The notes: generated by a model not told the origin, from the letters alone. DNA of 10,001 nt from Pinguiococcus pyrenoidosus (GCA_019677205.1 JAAMXY010000448.1:1-10001), one strand, 5' to 3'; positions 1 to 7,500 are shown, numbered from the stretch's first letter. Program-made: numbers and translations.

Positions 1-2
1 CC

Positions 3-149
3 GTGCTTTGGGGCGCCGACGGAGTGCCCATGTACAACGCGAGGACCGTGTACGGATCGCTCGTCCAGGCCTCGTCGTATCCTCCTGGAAACTACGGGGC
101 AACCGCAGAGGAGAGGTTTCACGTCCAGAAAGGTGGAAGCACTTTGTGA
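3..149 (+). CDS. Possible 3' end of a gene running in from the left edge (unrecognised)
   Basis: An open frame enters from the window edge and stops at TGA 147-149, giving 48 visible residues. It begins VLWGADGVPMYNARTVYGS and is rich in Gly, Ser, Tyr and Pro. Most third codon positions in the first 40 codons are G or C, as in the confident genes here, which is the main reason for listing it. No domain is recognisable in so short a piece. It would be convergent with the MsrB-like gene that ends at 470. A splice junction inside this stretch cannot be excluded. It may equally be noise; confidence is low. Confidence 0.35.
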   Translation: MLWGADGVPMYNARTVYGSLVQASSYPPGNYGATAEERFHVQKGGSTL

Positions 150-469
150 GCGCCGAGCTGTGGTGATTCTGTGGAGAAATCCTAGTGCAGGCTACAAAGC
201 GCGCAGGCCCGCGACCGGCAGAGACGAGCGGCGACCGACGGCGTCTGTTTGCCTCGTTTTGGAACGTTCGTCGGGACGCAGAAGACGTGTGAAGGCTCTG
301 CTCGTCGTGCGCATCACACCACAGGCGCCGCCAGAGGCCACGGAGTGGACCACAAAGAGCCATCTTCTCATTCGCTACGTTGCTCTGTTTATACCTCTAC
401 GAACTGAGCTCCCGTCGCGGATCTGCACAAGGACTTGGGGCTGTAAACTTGGGCTACGCCTCGGGGGGG
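150..469. other. Convergent gap without a supported gene
   Basis: This 320-bp stretch lies between the stop of the possible left-edge gene and the stop of the minus-strand MsrB-like gene. A frame open through 133-519 on the plus strand has no recognisable protein character (very Arg-rich) and overlaps the end of the MsrB-like gene, so I do not call it. A TGTAAAC string at about 440 resembles the algal TGTAA poly(A) signal. It is nearly 300 nt past the only plus-strand stop and the other genes lack the motif, so I give it no weight. The stretch presumably holds the two 3' UTRs. Confidence 0.5.
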
Positions 470-1267
470 CTATGACTCGGGGCTATCGACGGCGTTCCCC
501 GCCACCGAGACCAGATTGATGCAATAGCGGTTGCCCTTGCGGTCCGGCAGATTGTGGCCCAGGTGGGTCCCGGCCAAGCTGACACACTCGCCGTTCTTGA
601 GGCAGCGGGTGTCGTCCCAGATGACTTCTTGGTCGCGGAAGCTCGGCCAGCCGTGTGCGTTGCTTTCCCTCAGAAAGTCATCCAAGCTTCTTCCCACCGG
701 CGCCTGAAAGAGCGGCTTCCCGCTGACCGAGTCGTAGAACGTGATCGGCTGTGGGAATGGGGAAGAAGGGATCCGAAGGTCACGAGAAGCGCGCAGATCG
801 ACGAAGGCACAAGAGCCAGAGCTTTGCTCTGCCGTACCAGCTCGGCGTTTTTGATGTCCTTGATGAAGGACGTCTTCTTCCAGTAGCCAGAGTGCTCAGC
901 GAAGTGGCGATTGAAGCAGCAGATCCGATCCGCGACCGAGAAGTCGCAGCTACCGATGCAGTCATTGTGTTTCGTTGGTTTGGTTGGTTTGTGCAGCTGA
1001 GCTTCGATGCAATGACTTCAGCCACTTCTTACCCCCAACGCAGGTTCTGCTGCGGCGCGTGATGGCACGTGCCATGCTCCTTCTTGGACATCACCTGGCA
1101 TGCAAAGGCTGTCAGCTTCTTGCCAGCCGCCTGGGTACGCCGGCGCAGCGGCTGCCACAAACCTCTTCCCCACATACGATGGGAAACTCGCTGCCGGCAC
1201 CACTCTGCGTAGGCGAACTTGCGCTGAAGAAGCCCCCCATGATGCCGAGGAGGGCCGCAAACTTCAT
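470..1267 (-). CDS. Secreted MsrB/SelR-fold protein (methionine-R-sulfoxide reductase-like), 4 exons
   Basis: Inferred exons on the minus strand are 1267-1178, 1130-1033, 949-838 and 748-470, giving 192 aa. Introns are 47, 83 and 89 nt, with donors GTATGT, GTAAGA and GTACGG and all with AG acceptors. The ATG at 1267 has a purine at -3 and starts a signal-peptide-like segment (MK, then a hydrophobic stretch to about residue 14, with possible cleavage near FSA|SS), so the product probably enters the ER. Residues 31-100 form a Cys-rich module (Cys41, 52, 64, 73, 74) with HGTC, LRWG and ADRICC. Residues 101-184 match the MsrB pattern: SGKPLF (109-114), HGWPSF (132-137), HLGH (162-165) and RYCIN (174-178), where Cys176 sits at the known catalytic position of MsrB. 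MsrB enzymes reduce the R-epimer of methionine sulfoxide in proteins. The two zinc-binding CxxC pairs of canonical MsrB are absent: DSVSG stands where the first is expected, and SLAG before HLGH where the second is. The first intron is the weakest call. Without it the frame stops at about 1112, and a 44-nt intron (GTACCC...CCAG) is an alternative. The fold is well supported; activity is inferred. Confidence 0.8.
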
Positions 1268-1816
1268 CTCCTGTGGCGCTGTGTGGCCCAAAGCAGCCAA
1301 GCATGATTTCAAGAGCTGACGGTGGAAAGCGATGGAACGCCAGCGAAGTTCTGGCGAATCCTCCAACGCGCCATTTCGATCCTGGGCAGACGCCGACCGC
1401 CGCTGACGCGCCATTGGCTGCCCAAGCTGTGGAAGCCTAGAGAAGTCTGAAGAAGATAGGGAAGATATTATTTATTTTTATTATACTATAAATTATTTTT
1501 ATTCGAATATTCTAGAAGTTTAGACTATTCATGCCAAGTATGGACCTCCGAAAGATTCGGTTGATCCTGATTTCCCCACGATGGACCAATCAATGACTCC
1601 CAGGTTTCGCCACTCAATGACGCGTCTCCGTTGCCAACCGACCAGCACTAATCCCGAATGCAATGCCCGCACAAGGGTATCAGCTGACGACATCGGAATT
1701 TTTCCGACCGAAGCTCTCGGAAGAAAAGCGCCGGATACAGATACAGATTTCGATCTTTGCGCACCGCGTCCTTTGCGCCGCTCAAATCTCTGTGCGTTGA
1801 CCACTCCTCTCGCATC
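1268..1816. promoter_or_regulatory. Divergent intergenic region, probable two-way promoter
   Basis: This 549-bp gap separates the start codons of the MsrB-like gene (minus, 1267) and the reductase gene (plus, 1817), so both promoters and 5' leaders should lie here. I see no gene: the longest frames are a 233-aa minus-strand frame that runs back from the reductase exons, and extensions of other genes upstream of their ATG. The one striking element is the A/T island at 1465-1503. No confident TATA box can be assigned, because the island itself contains several TATA-like strings (for example TATAAATT near 1488). Confidence 0.5.
1465..1503. other. A/T island in GC-rich DNA
   Basis: In 39 consecutive bases there is one C and no G, in a region that is otherwise GC-rich. 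It is followed at once by overlapping palindromes, ATTCGAAT and GAATATTC (about 1501-1512). CTAGA occurs just before (about 1437) and just after (about 1512) the island, each followed by a similar string (GAAGTCTGA and AGTTTAGA). It lies about 200 bp upstream of the MsrB-like start and 310 bp upstream of the reductase start. It could be a core promoter element, a nucleosome-free spacer, or a relic insertion of AT-rich (organellar) DNA. Confidence 0.6.
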
Positions 1817-3535
1817 ATGGGCCAGCAAACATCTCGCGTGGCGTATGTGAAGCCCGAGCTGCTGGAGAAGGACCTCAGCGGCCAGACCATGGTGATCACG
1901 GTGAGGGCCTTCAGCGCGCCTTTGGGAAGCTTCCGAAGGAGTTCTTAGCGTGAATCGGCACAGGGCGGCAACGGCGGCATCGGCTTCGTGGCTGCCAAGC
2001 AGCTGGCGCTTCAGGGCGCTCATGTCATCATCGGCTGCCGGCGCGTGGAGGCTGGCGAGGAAGCGGCCAAGAGCATCCGAGAGGCCGAAGGCAACAAGGG
2101 AGAGGTGGATGTGCACAAGTTGGATCTGTCGGACTATGACTCCGTCCGCAGCTTCGCGGTGGGTGTTCCTTGATATCCTCTGCAAGGGCACTGTGAAGCA
2201 CCAGAAGGGTGCTGATGGGTCTTTGAACACAAATGGTTTAGGCGACGGTGAATGAGAAGTATCCGCATGTCAACGTTCTGATCAACAATGCCGGCGTCAT
2301 GGCCTGTCCGCTGATGCGCAACAAGCAGGGCCACGAGATGCAGATGAGCACCAACTATCTCGGTACGTTGGCATCGAGGATGGGATCAATCTGGTTCAAT
2401 CTGGTCCAAGCCAAGCCAAGCCAAGCCAAGCCAAGCCGAGCCGAGCCCATTTTCATTTCGGATTTTTGACAACACAACCGAGCAAGGCTGAGCGAAGCCC
2501 TTCTTTTCCTTTCCTGTTCCTCGTCCTTTTCCCCTTCGCCTTCTTCAGGGCACTGGCTACTGACCGAGCTTCTCACCGACAAGCTGAAGGCCTCGACGCC
2601 GTCGCGCATCATCAATGTCTCCAGCTGCTATCACGTCACCGCGCAGGTGGGGTTGTGAAAACCTTGGAGAGCCCTGGCAGACGTCGGGACTGAAGGCATC
2701 TCGTCCATGGCTTCGCTTTTCGACTGCCCAGGGCCGCCGAGGATACATTGACTTCGACGACATGTTCTTCGAGAACCGTCCGTACGACAAGTGGACCTCC
2801 TACGCGCAATCCAAGCTCGCCAACATCCTCCACACGCGCGAGCTGACCAAGCGGTATGCTTCGGAGTCTTGGGCCCATGTACAGATCCTAGGTCCCAGTG
2901 CTGACGCCGGCACGTCTCTTTTCTACGATTCGCAGCCTTGCGGGCACTGGAGTCCATGCCTACTCCATCCACCCCGGCTGGGTCAACACGGACCTCATGC
3001 GCCACATGCCCGGTGAGATAGAGGTGCCGCCGTGGATGACAAGTCGGACAATTCGGTCCAGTAACCGGCAAATCGATGATCAGGACTGGCCTACGTGAAG
3101 CCCGTCGTGATTCCCATCTTCTACTCCGCGGGGCTGATCGAGCCCTGGGAAGGGACGCAGTCCACCTTCCAGACGGCGCTGGCTCCCATCGAGGTAGGAA
3201 ACGAACTCCTGTGCGTAGCGAGGCTTTGCGCCGGGATCGACCCGTATCCCTAAAGGGTTACGCTTGGAAATGGTGCAGGAGCTGGAGGACGGTGGCTACT
3301 ACGCCCAGTTCGGCGGCGGAGACTCGAGCTACGACAAGTCGGGATGGCCGCGGGTAAGATGATCGTGGCGCGCGAAGCAAGCGGGAGCCAAGCAAGCGAC
3401 AGCCTGCCAGCTGGCGCCTTGACCAATTGCACGAAAAGTTGACGCGCGTTGTCGTTGCAGAGCACGTCCAAGGAAGGCGAGGACGACGAAGCCGCCGCGC
3501 GGCTGTGGGCGGTCGCGGAGGAGCTCACTGCCTAG
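1817..3535 (+). CDS. Classical short-chain dehydrogenase/reductase (retinol dehydrogenase-like), 9 exons
   Basis: Inferred exons are 1817-1900, 1964-2158, 2242-2362, 2549-2646, 2732-2853, 2936-3012, 3084-3193, 3279-3353 and 3461-3535, giving 318 aa, the usual size for this family. Introns are 63, 83, 186, 85, 82, 71, 85 and 107 nt, all GT...AG, and most acceptors are followed by G. Removing them restores a continuous Rossmann enzyme. It has the cofactor loop TGGNGGIG (28-35), Arg54-Arg55 after the second strand (suggesting NADP(H)), NNAG (108-111), the catalytic Ser of NVSS (156-159), YAQSK (Tyr190, Lys194) and HPGWV (219-223). The C-terminal RLWAVAEEL is typical of retinol dehydrogenase/WWOX-like members. 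The substrate cannot be read from sequence. The ATG at 1817 has A at -3 and G at +4 and gives MGQQTS, which fits the N-myristoylation pattern. No N-terminal membrane segment is seen, unlike many vertebrate retinol dehydrogenases. The least certain boundary is the seventh intron, whose acceptor (3278) lacks a good pyrimidine tract. Confidence 0.92.
2386..2445 (+). repeat. Tandem 10-mer pair plus (CCAAG)6(CCGAG)2 array inside an intron
   Basis: A perfect tandem pair of TCAATCTGGT (2386-2395, 2396-2405) runs directly into eight pentamers: CCAAG six times (2406-2435) and CCGAG twice (2436-2445). All of it lies in the third intron of the reductase gene (2363-2548), the longest of that gene. Read as protein in the exon frame it gives QAKPS-type repeats followed by a stop, which does not fit the family and supports its intronic position. 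Replication slippage is the simple explanation; lengths should vary between strains. Confidence 0.9.
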
Positions 3536-4118
3536 GCTGCTTGCCCTTCCCGGCGCGGAGTATCATTTTCGAACGCCATACGCACGACCCTCATCTCGTT
3601 GGGCATCCTTCTCTTGGGCGCTTTCGCGGAGGCTCCACGCCGAAAGCGAAGGGCACCGTTTGTCCGCAGGAACAGAAAAGACGTAGCTTAGGTTCGCTTG
3701 TGGCGATGCTTCTCACGCCTACCGTATCCCGGCCAGGATGGCCGCTGCCACACCAAGCAGTGTTGATGATTGGCACGGACGACAGGTGCGAGATTCGATC
3801 CCTCCGCTTCTCATTGGCGTGCAAGCGCCGAAGGGTCTTTGGTTGAGAAGTACAGCGCCGGAGGCGTTTCCGTTTCGAGTGCGAGATTCATACGCCAGCT
3901 TTCCAATCGTATAGCGACAGCAGACTTTGCACAAAACCAGTTTTAAGCGCCTTAAAATTCTCAGCTCCGTATACGCGGCGGATTGGCGCACCGACGAAAC
4001 CAAAAGTAATGATCCAGTCTTCGTCGGCTCGATTCGCGTTCTCGCGCTCACAATTCCCCCGTATTACGCCGCAGCAAGGCCCAGGGCCAACTCCACTAAC
4101 TTCCCGCCCAATCCAGCC
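3536..4118. other. Tandem-gene gap: reductase 3' UTR and phosphatase upstream region
   Basis: This 583-bp stretch separates the reductase stop (3533-3535) from the first ATG ahead of the phosphatase. No frame here has protein character or family motifs. A T-arm-like string near 3788 (GATTCGATCCC) prompted a tRNA check, but no cloverleaf could be built. The only ordered element is the inverted repeat at 3941-3957. The stretch is expected to hold the reductase 3' UTR and the phosphatase promoter; no poly(A) signal or TATA box is convincing. Confidence 0.5.
3941..3957. repeat. Small inverted repeat TTTTAAG-CGC-CTTAAAA
   Basis: Two perfect 7-base arms flank a 3-base centre, 264 bp before the phosphatase ATG and 178 bp before the upstream ATG at 4119. 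Its A/T arms stand out from the surrounding GC-rich DNA. It could be a dimeric protein-binding site or a weak hairpin; it may also be chance. Confidence 0.5.
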
Positions 4119-4175
4119 ATGGCACAGGGGAATAGGGGCTTTTTCCGCCGGCGTTCTGGTTGCGGGCTCTCCTGA
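4119..4175 (+). promoter_or_regulatory. Upstream ORF (18 codons) ahead of the phosphatase
   Basis: ATG at 4119 sits in a strong eukaryotic start context (CCATGG, with G at -3 as AGCC precedes). It opens an 18-residue frame, MAQGNRGFFRRRSGCGLS, ending at TGA 4173-4175. It is in a different frame from the phosphatase, whose first in-frame ATG (4205) has a weak context with C at -3. If transcribed in the same mRNA it would be read first and could lower translation of the phosphatase. Alternatively the true first exon uses this ATG and a splice that I could not find. Confidence 0.4.
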
Positions 4176-4204
4176 CGCCCGCCAGTGCCGCCTCTCCGCG
4201 CCTG

Positions 4205-5488
4205 ATGCGGATCACGCGGAGTGGGGGCCGGCGCCCGGGGCCCAGGCGACGGGCCTCTGCTGGGTTGCACGATGGGCAGCCGCTGGCGGTGGCCAGCTGC
4301 TGCGTGGCGCTGGCGTTGGGCCTGATGTTCTTCGGTGGCGTGTTTCGCAGCTATGCGGCTGTGCAAGAGCTCAGCATGCTGTCTGACGACTTCTCCGGCG
4401 CAGAGCTGGCGCGGGACTTCAGCTTCTTTGTGGTGGGCGATTGGGGAGCCGACCCCAAGGCCAAGGCCATGAGACAGGCGCAGCTCCTGGTGGCCGAGGC
4501 AATGAATCTGCTGGCAACACAGCGTAAACCCGACTTCGTCCTCAGCACTGGCGACCAGGTGTACCCTGCCGGCCTGTCTGCAGACTGGGGCGAGGCGAAG
4601 AAGCGGATGCGGACCACGTTTGACGAGGTGTACGCGCTGCAAGTGCCCTTCTTCGCCACGTTTGGGAACCACGACTGCCAGGGGGACCGACGTCACATGT
4701 TGAAGATGAACGCCAGCAGCGCGTACTGGCGCTTCCCCGCGCCCTTCTACTCGCACAGCGTGTCGGTGGCGCCGCAGGCAACCCTCAAGATCTGGAGCCT
4801 GGATGCCTGCACGCTGGTGTGCGCCGTGCCGCCGGAGCGGGAGCCGGAGCGGAACTATCGCTGCGATGGAGTGGTCACGGCCGGCACGACGGAGCGGCGG
4901 CGCCAGCTCACATGGCTGCACGAAGAGCTGGAGGCGGCGCAGAGGGACGGCGTGGCCTTTAAGGTGGTCATGAGCCACTGGCCGATCTTCAGCTTCGCCG
5001 GGAATGGCCCGACGAAGGAGCTCATCGAGGATGTGCTGCCGCTGCTCGAGGAGTACGACGTGGACATGTACTTTGACGGGCATGACCACAACTTGCAGCA
5101 CATCCGCAGGAGGGCCAAAGCGGATAGCGACCAAGCGACTCGAGCCGCGGCGGAGGGGGGAGAATCCAGCGCCAAAGGCGTCGACTTCTTCGTGTCCGGA
5201 GCCGGCGGCTACGAGCTGCATCCGTTTCTGAAAGACGGAGGAGGCAGAGCCTCCAACGACGAGGCGCAGCTGCTGAAGAAATGGACGGGGCACGGCTTCA
5301 TGGAGGTCACCGTCTACGCGGCGGAGCGGGGGAAGCCGCCGCAGCCTCTCCTTCTTGATTGCGCAGCCGGAGAAGACGTGCTGCTCACCCGAGCGATGCG
5401 AGTCCGGTTCTACGATGCCGCGGCCACCGTAAAGCTGGGCCCCGAGCATGGCGTGGTCCATGAGTATGTCCGATGCATGAGACAATAG
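4205..5488 (+). CDS. Purple acid phosphatase-like metallophosphatase, type II membrane protein
   Basis: Single exon, 427 aa. After a short basic N-terminal stretch (residues 1-26, with RRPGPRRR) comes one hydrophobic segment (about 27-47), so the protein is probably anchored with its enzyme domain in the ER/Golgi lumen or outside the cell. The domain carries all metal-ligand motifs of the small (ACP5, tartrate-resistant) purple acid phosphatases: GDWG (Asp79), GDQVY (Asp117, and Tyr120 in the place of the Fe(III)-binding Tyr), GNHD (Asn155, His156), VVMSHWP (His258) and GHDHN (His293, His295), then FFVSGAGGYE. These enzymes hydrolyse phosphate monoesters at acid pH; the physiological substrate is unknown. 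An N-glycosylation sequon lies at Asn169. The frame is open from 4136, where a TAG precedes it, and 4205 is its first ATG, in weak context, so the exact start is unsure. An equally long antisense frame (5491-4064) lacks any motif and is a shadow. Confidence 0.92.
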   Translation: MRITRSGGRRPGPRRRASAGLHDGQPLAVASCCVALALGLMFFGGVFRSYAAVQELSMLSDDFSGAELARDFSFFVVGDWGADPKAKAMRQAQLLVAEAMNLLATQRKPDFVLSTGDQVYPAGLSADWGEAKKRMRTTFDEVYALQVPFFATFGNHDCQGDRRHMLKMNASSAYWRFPAPFYSHSVSVAPQATLKIWSLDACTLVCAVPPEREPERNYRCDGVVTAGTTERRRQLTWLHEELEAAQRDGVAFKVVMSHWPIFSFAGNGPTKELIEDVLPLLEEYDVDMYFDGHDHNLQHIRRRAKADSDQATRAAAEGGESSAKGVDFFVSGAGGYELHPFLKDGGGRASNDEAQLLKKWTGHGFMEVTVYAAERGKPPQPLLLDCAAGEDVLLTRAMRVRFYDAAATVKLGPEHGVVHEYVRCMRQ

Positions 5489-5687
5489 CAAAACATCGCA
5501 GACATCGAAATAGACAAGTTACAGGGTCGTTGCTGTCTCGGGCTTGGGCGGAGAGGGTTGGGGCACCACGATGCTTTCTCGTCGCCGCGGCAACGCGTTC
5601 ATGTTTGTGAACGTGGCATTTTTTTGGCTTCACAGATGTCCGGAGTGCTCCACTGCAAATGATCGACAAAAGCAAACACCCGCGACT

Positions 5688-7145
5688 TCACTTGGCCTTG
5701 GACATCATCTGGGACAGCATTGCGCTGAGCGCCATCATCTGCTCGGGAGACATCGACGCGACCTTGTCCACCAAAGCAGAAAGGAACGCCGCAGTTGCGG
5801 CGCCAGCGCCAAGTCCTGCCCCTACCCCCGCTCCTGCTCCAGAGGCTGCTCCCGCGCCAGCACCAGCCGCCGCGCCAGCACTAGCCCCAGCGCAGCAGGC
5901 GCCTTCGGTGGCGGCCACGATCATCCCAGCTCCGCCGAGAAACAGCCCAAAGACGCCCGTGCCAACCACGGCTATGTGCCGAAGGAGGACGCGCCGCAGC
6001 TTTCGCTTGACGATCGTCTCGTAGTGCTCCAACGGGCTGCCTGTGATAACCTCGAAGAGCTCCCCTTCGTCTAGGACCCGGTGCAGCTCCTGAAGCGTGT
6101 GCAGCCGGTCGTTCAGACCGGCAAGGCTGTCGACGTCGGCAGCTTGAGCGGTCTCGTCCGCGAAGTCCTTGATGACCGCGTCGCAGTCCTTCACCTTTGC
6201 GCTCAGGGCGTCGTTGCCGAACATCAGGAAGCGCTGCGCTTCGTCTCGCCGGTCCAGGAGTCCGGTGAAGGGAGACCCGCGGCGGAGAATCTGCCGGATG
6301 CGCTCCTGATGGGCAGCGAACAAGTCGGAGAAGGCGGCCTCGATGTCATCCGTGCTGATCGGTGCCCGGCGCAGCAGATGCTTCTCGCTCATGTTGACCA
6401 GCGGGAGGTGATTGAGGTGGCCCAGCAGCTCCCCGCCCTCCGCCACCTCGCCAGGATGATACGCCATCATCCGATCCACACAGTTCCTGACGGCGTTCAC
6501 CTCCTTCGGATCGCGCAGGTGATCCTCCACGACCTGCTTCAGCGTCGATTTAAGCAGCTCCTCGTCCCAGTCCGCCCTGGGACTCGTGAGCAGCAGCTGG
6601 ACGCTGTGGAACACCTCGACGTCCCCAAACAGCCCCAGCACGGCATCCAGTGCGGCTCGGAACGGCACGCCCCGTGGGTGGCAGGCCTGGCGGTGGCTGA
6701 GCAGCAGCGCGAACTTGGCTCGTCGCGTGTCCCCCAGCACATACGTCAGCGTCAACATGTTGCGGACCCTGTGGGCAGCGTCGCGAGTGTCGCCAAAGCC
6801 AGGGCAGTCCACGATCTCGGCTCTGCAGAGGCCGCTGAAGGCCGCGAACAGCTCGCTGGTGACGGAGCCCACGCCATGGCCGATGGCCGTGTGCTCCGGA
6901 GCGGCGCTGACCGTGCCGTCATCATTGCGAAGCATCTCGGAGCCGAGCAATTCGTTGGCGAAGGTGCTTTTGCCGCTGCCCGTGGGGCCTAACACGACTG
7001 TGCAATGGCTGGATTAGCGGCGCGGGGGCAGGAGCGGCGGCAAGGACGCACATAAAGCGGTGCTTCCGGCGCTGTGGCCCTCCAGGCTGCGAAGCAGGTC
7101 CTTGCACACGCATTGTAAAGTGCGATTGGCGTCGGTACGAGCCAT
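5688..7145 (-). CDS. P-loop GTPase with hydrophobic Gly/Ala-rich C-terminal region, 2 exons
   Basis: Exon 1 is 7145-7052 and exon 2 is 6997-5688, with a 54-nt intron (GTGCGT donor, CTAAT branch-like site, CACAG acceptor) that joins TAL|FVLGPTGSGKST. The product is 467 aa. ATG 7145 has A at -3 and G at +4. G1 is GPTGSGKS (35-42), G3 is DCPG (95-98) followed by FGDT, and G4 is degenerate, probably within LLLTSPRADWD. The layout recalls AIG1/GIMAP- or IRG-like membrane GTPases, but I cannot assign a family. Residues 130-365 are largely helical with charged, coiled-coil-like stretches. Residues about 373-394 are hydrophobic, and 397-436 are almost only Gly and Ala, followed by a Met-rich amphipathic tail (447-463). 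The C-terminal part probably sits in a membrane, so the protein may be a membrane-remodelling or trafficking GTPase (inference). An out-of-frame ATG lies 10 nt upstream. It is convergent with the phosphatase gene, with 199 bp between stops. A plus-strand Pro/Ala-rich frame over the Gly/Ala part is a shadow. Confidence 0.85.
5784..5903 (-). repeat. GC-rich low-complexity tract coding the Gly/Ala stretch
   Basis: About 120 bp at the 3' end of the GTPase gene repeat GGN/GCN codons on the minus strand, coding residues 397-436, with units such as GAGA and GAGAGVGAGLGAG. On the plus strand the same bases read as a Pro/Ala-rich frame. The tract is prone to length change, and the encoded segment could be a flexible or membrane-inserted linker. 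Confidence 0.8.
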
Positions 7146-7468
7146 CGTGGCATCAAATCTGTGGCGCAAAGCCAAGAATGAAGGTCCGGAGACGCATACA
7201 AAGGAGCGGGAAGCAGACGGAAGGAAAGGAACAAATCGGGAGAGCCGTTGGACAGGATTCGACCAATCCTCGACTTGTATCGAGTGGAAAGTCTTGGAAA
7301 AAAGGGCTTTGAAGACGCTATTGAGCGAAGCGAGGAAGGATACTTCGCTCAAGCTCCGGTTCCAAGACCTGGTGGCGCGAGATCTCTCTCCTCGCCAGGC
7401 GGTCTTTCTCCTTCAGCGCGGAGCACATGTCAGTCTCACACCAGTGAACCTCAGGGGACCACGGTGCC

Positions 7469-7500
7469 CCGAAGACGTGGAGTGCTCCGAAGGCGTGGAG
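7469..7500. repeat. 14-bp direct repeat, 18-bp period
   Basis: CCGAAGACGTGGAG (7469-7482) recurs as CCGAAGGCGTGGAG (7487-7500) with one mismatch and a 4-bp spacer. It lies about 325 bp upstream of the GTPase start. Paired sites of this kind can bind a transcription factor, but simple slippage is equally likely. Confidence 0.7.

Noticed and set aside
436-450. TGTAAAC as a green-algal poly(A) signal
   Set aside because: It is 290 nt past the only plus-strand stop nearby, and none of the other four gene ends has TGTAA downstream.
1465-1520. Mobile element at the A/T island
   Set aside because: The flanking CTAGA strings are imperfect and too short for target-site duplication, and no transposase or terminal repeats are present.
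1529-2230. 233-aa minus-strand frame over the reductase 5' exons
   Set aside because: Opposite strand of confident reductase exons and of intron sequence; no recognisable domain.
3780-3850. tRNA-like T-arm string GATTCGATCCC
   Set aside because: The flanking bases do not pair as a T stem, and no acceptor, D or anticodon stem could be built around it.
4064-5491. 475-aa minus-strand frame opposite the phosphatase
   Set aside because: It is a product of GC-rich codon use on the other strand. It shows no family motif, is unusually rich in Arg, His and Leu, and the plus strand carries a complete metallophosphatase domain.
5659-6024. Plus-strand Pro/Ala-rich frame
   Set aside because: It is the complement of the Gly/Ala tract of the GTPase; the minus strand has P-loop and DxxG motifs and a proper intron.
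6081-6992. 303-aa plus-strand frame
   Set aside because: Shadow of the GTPase second exon, with no protein-like motifs.
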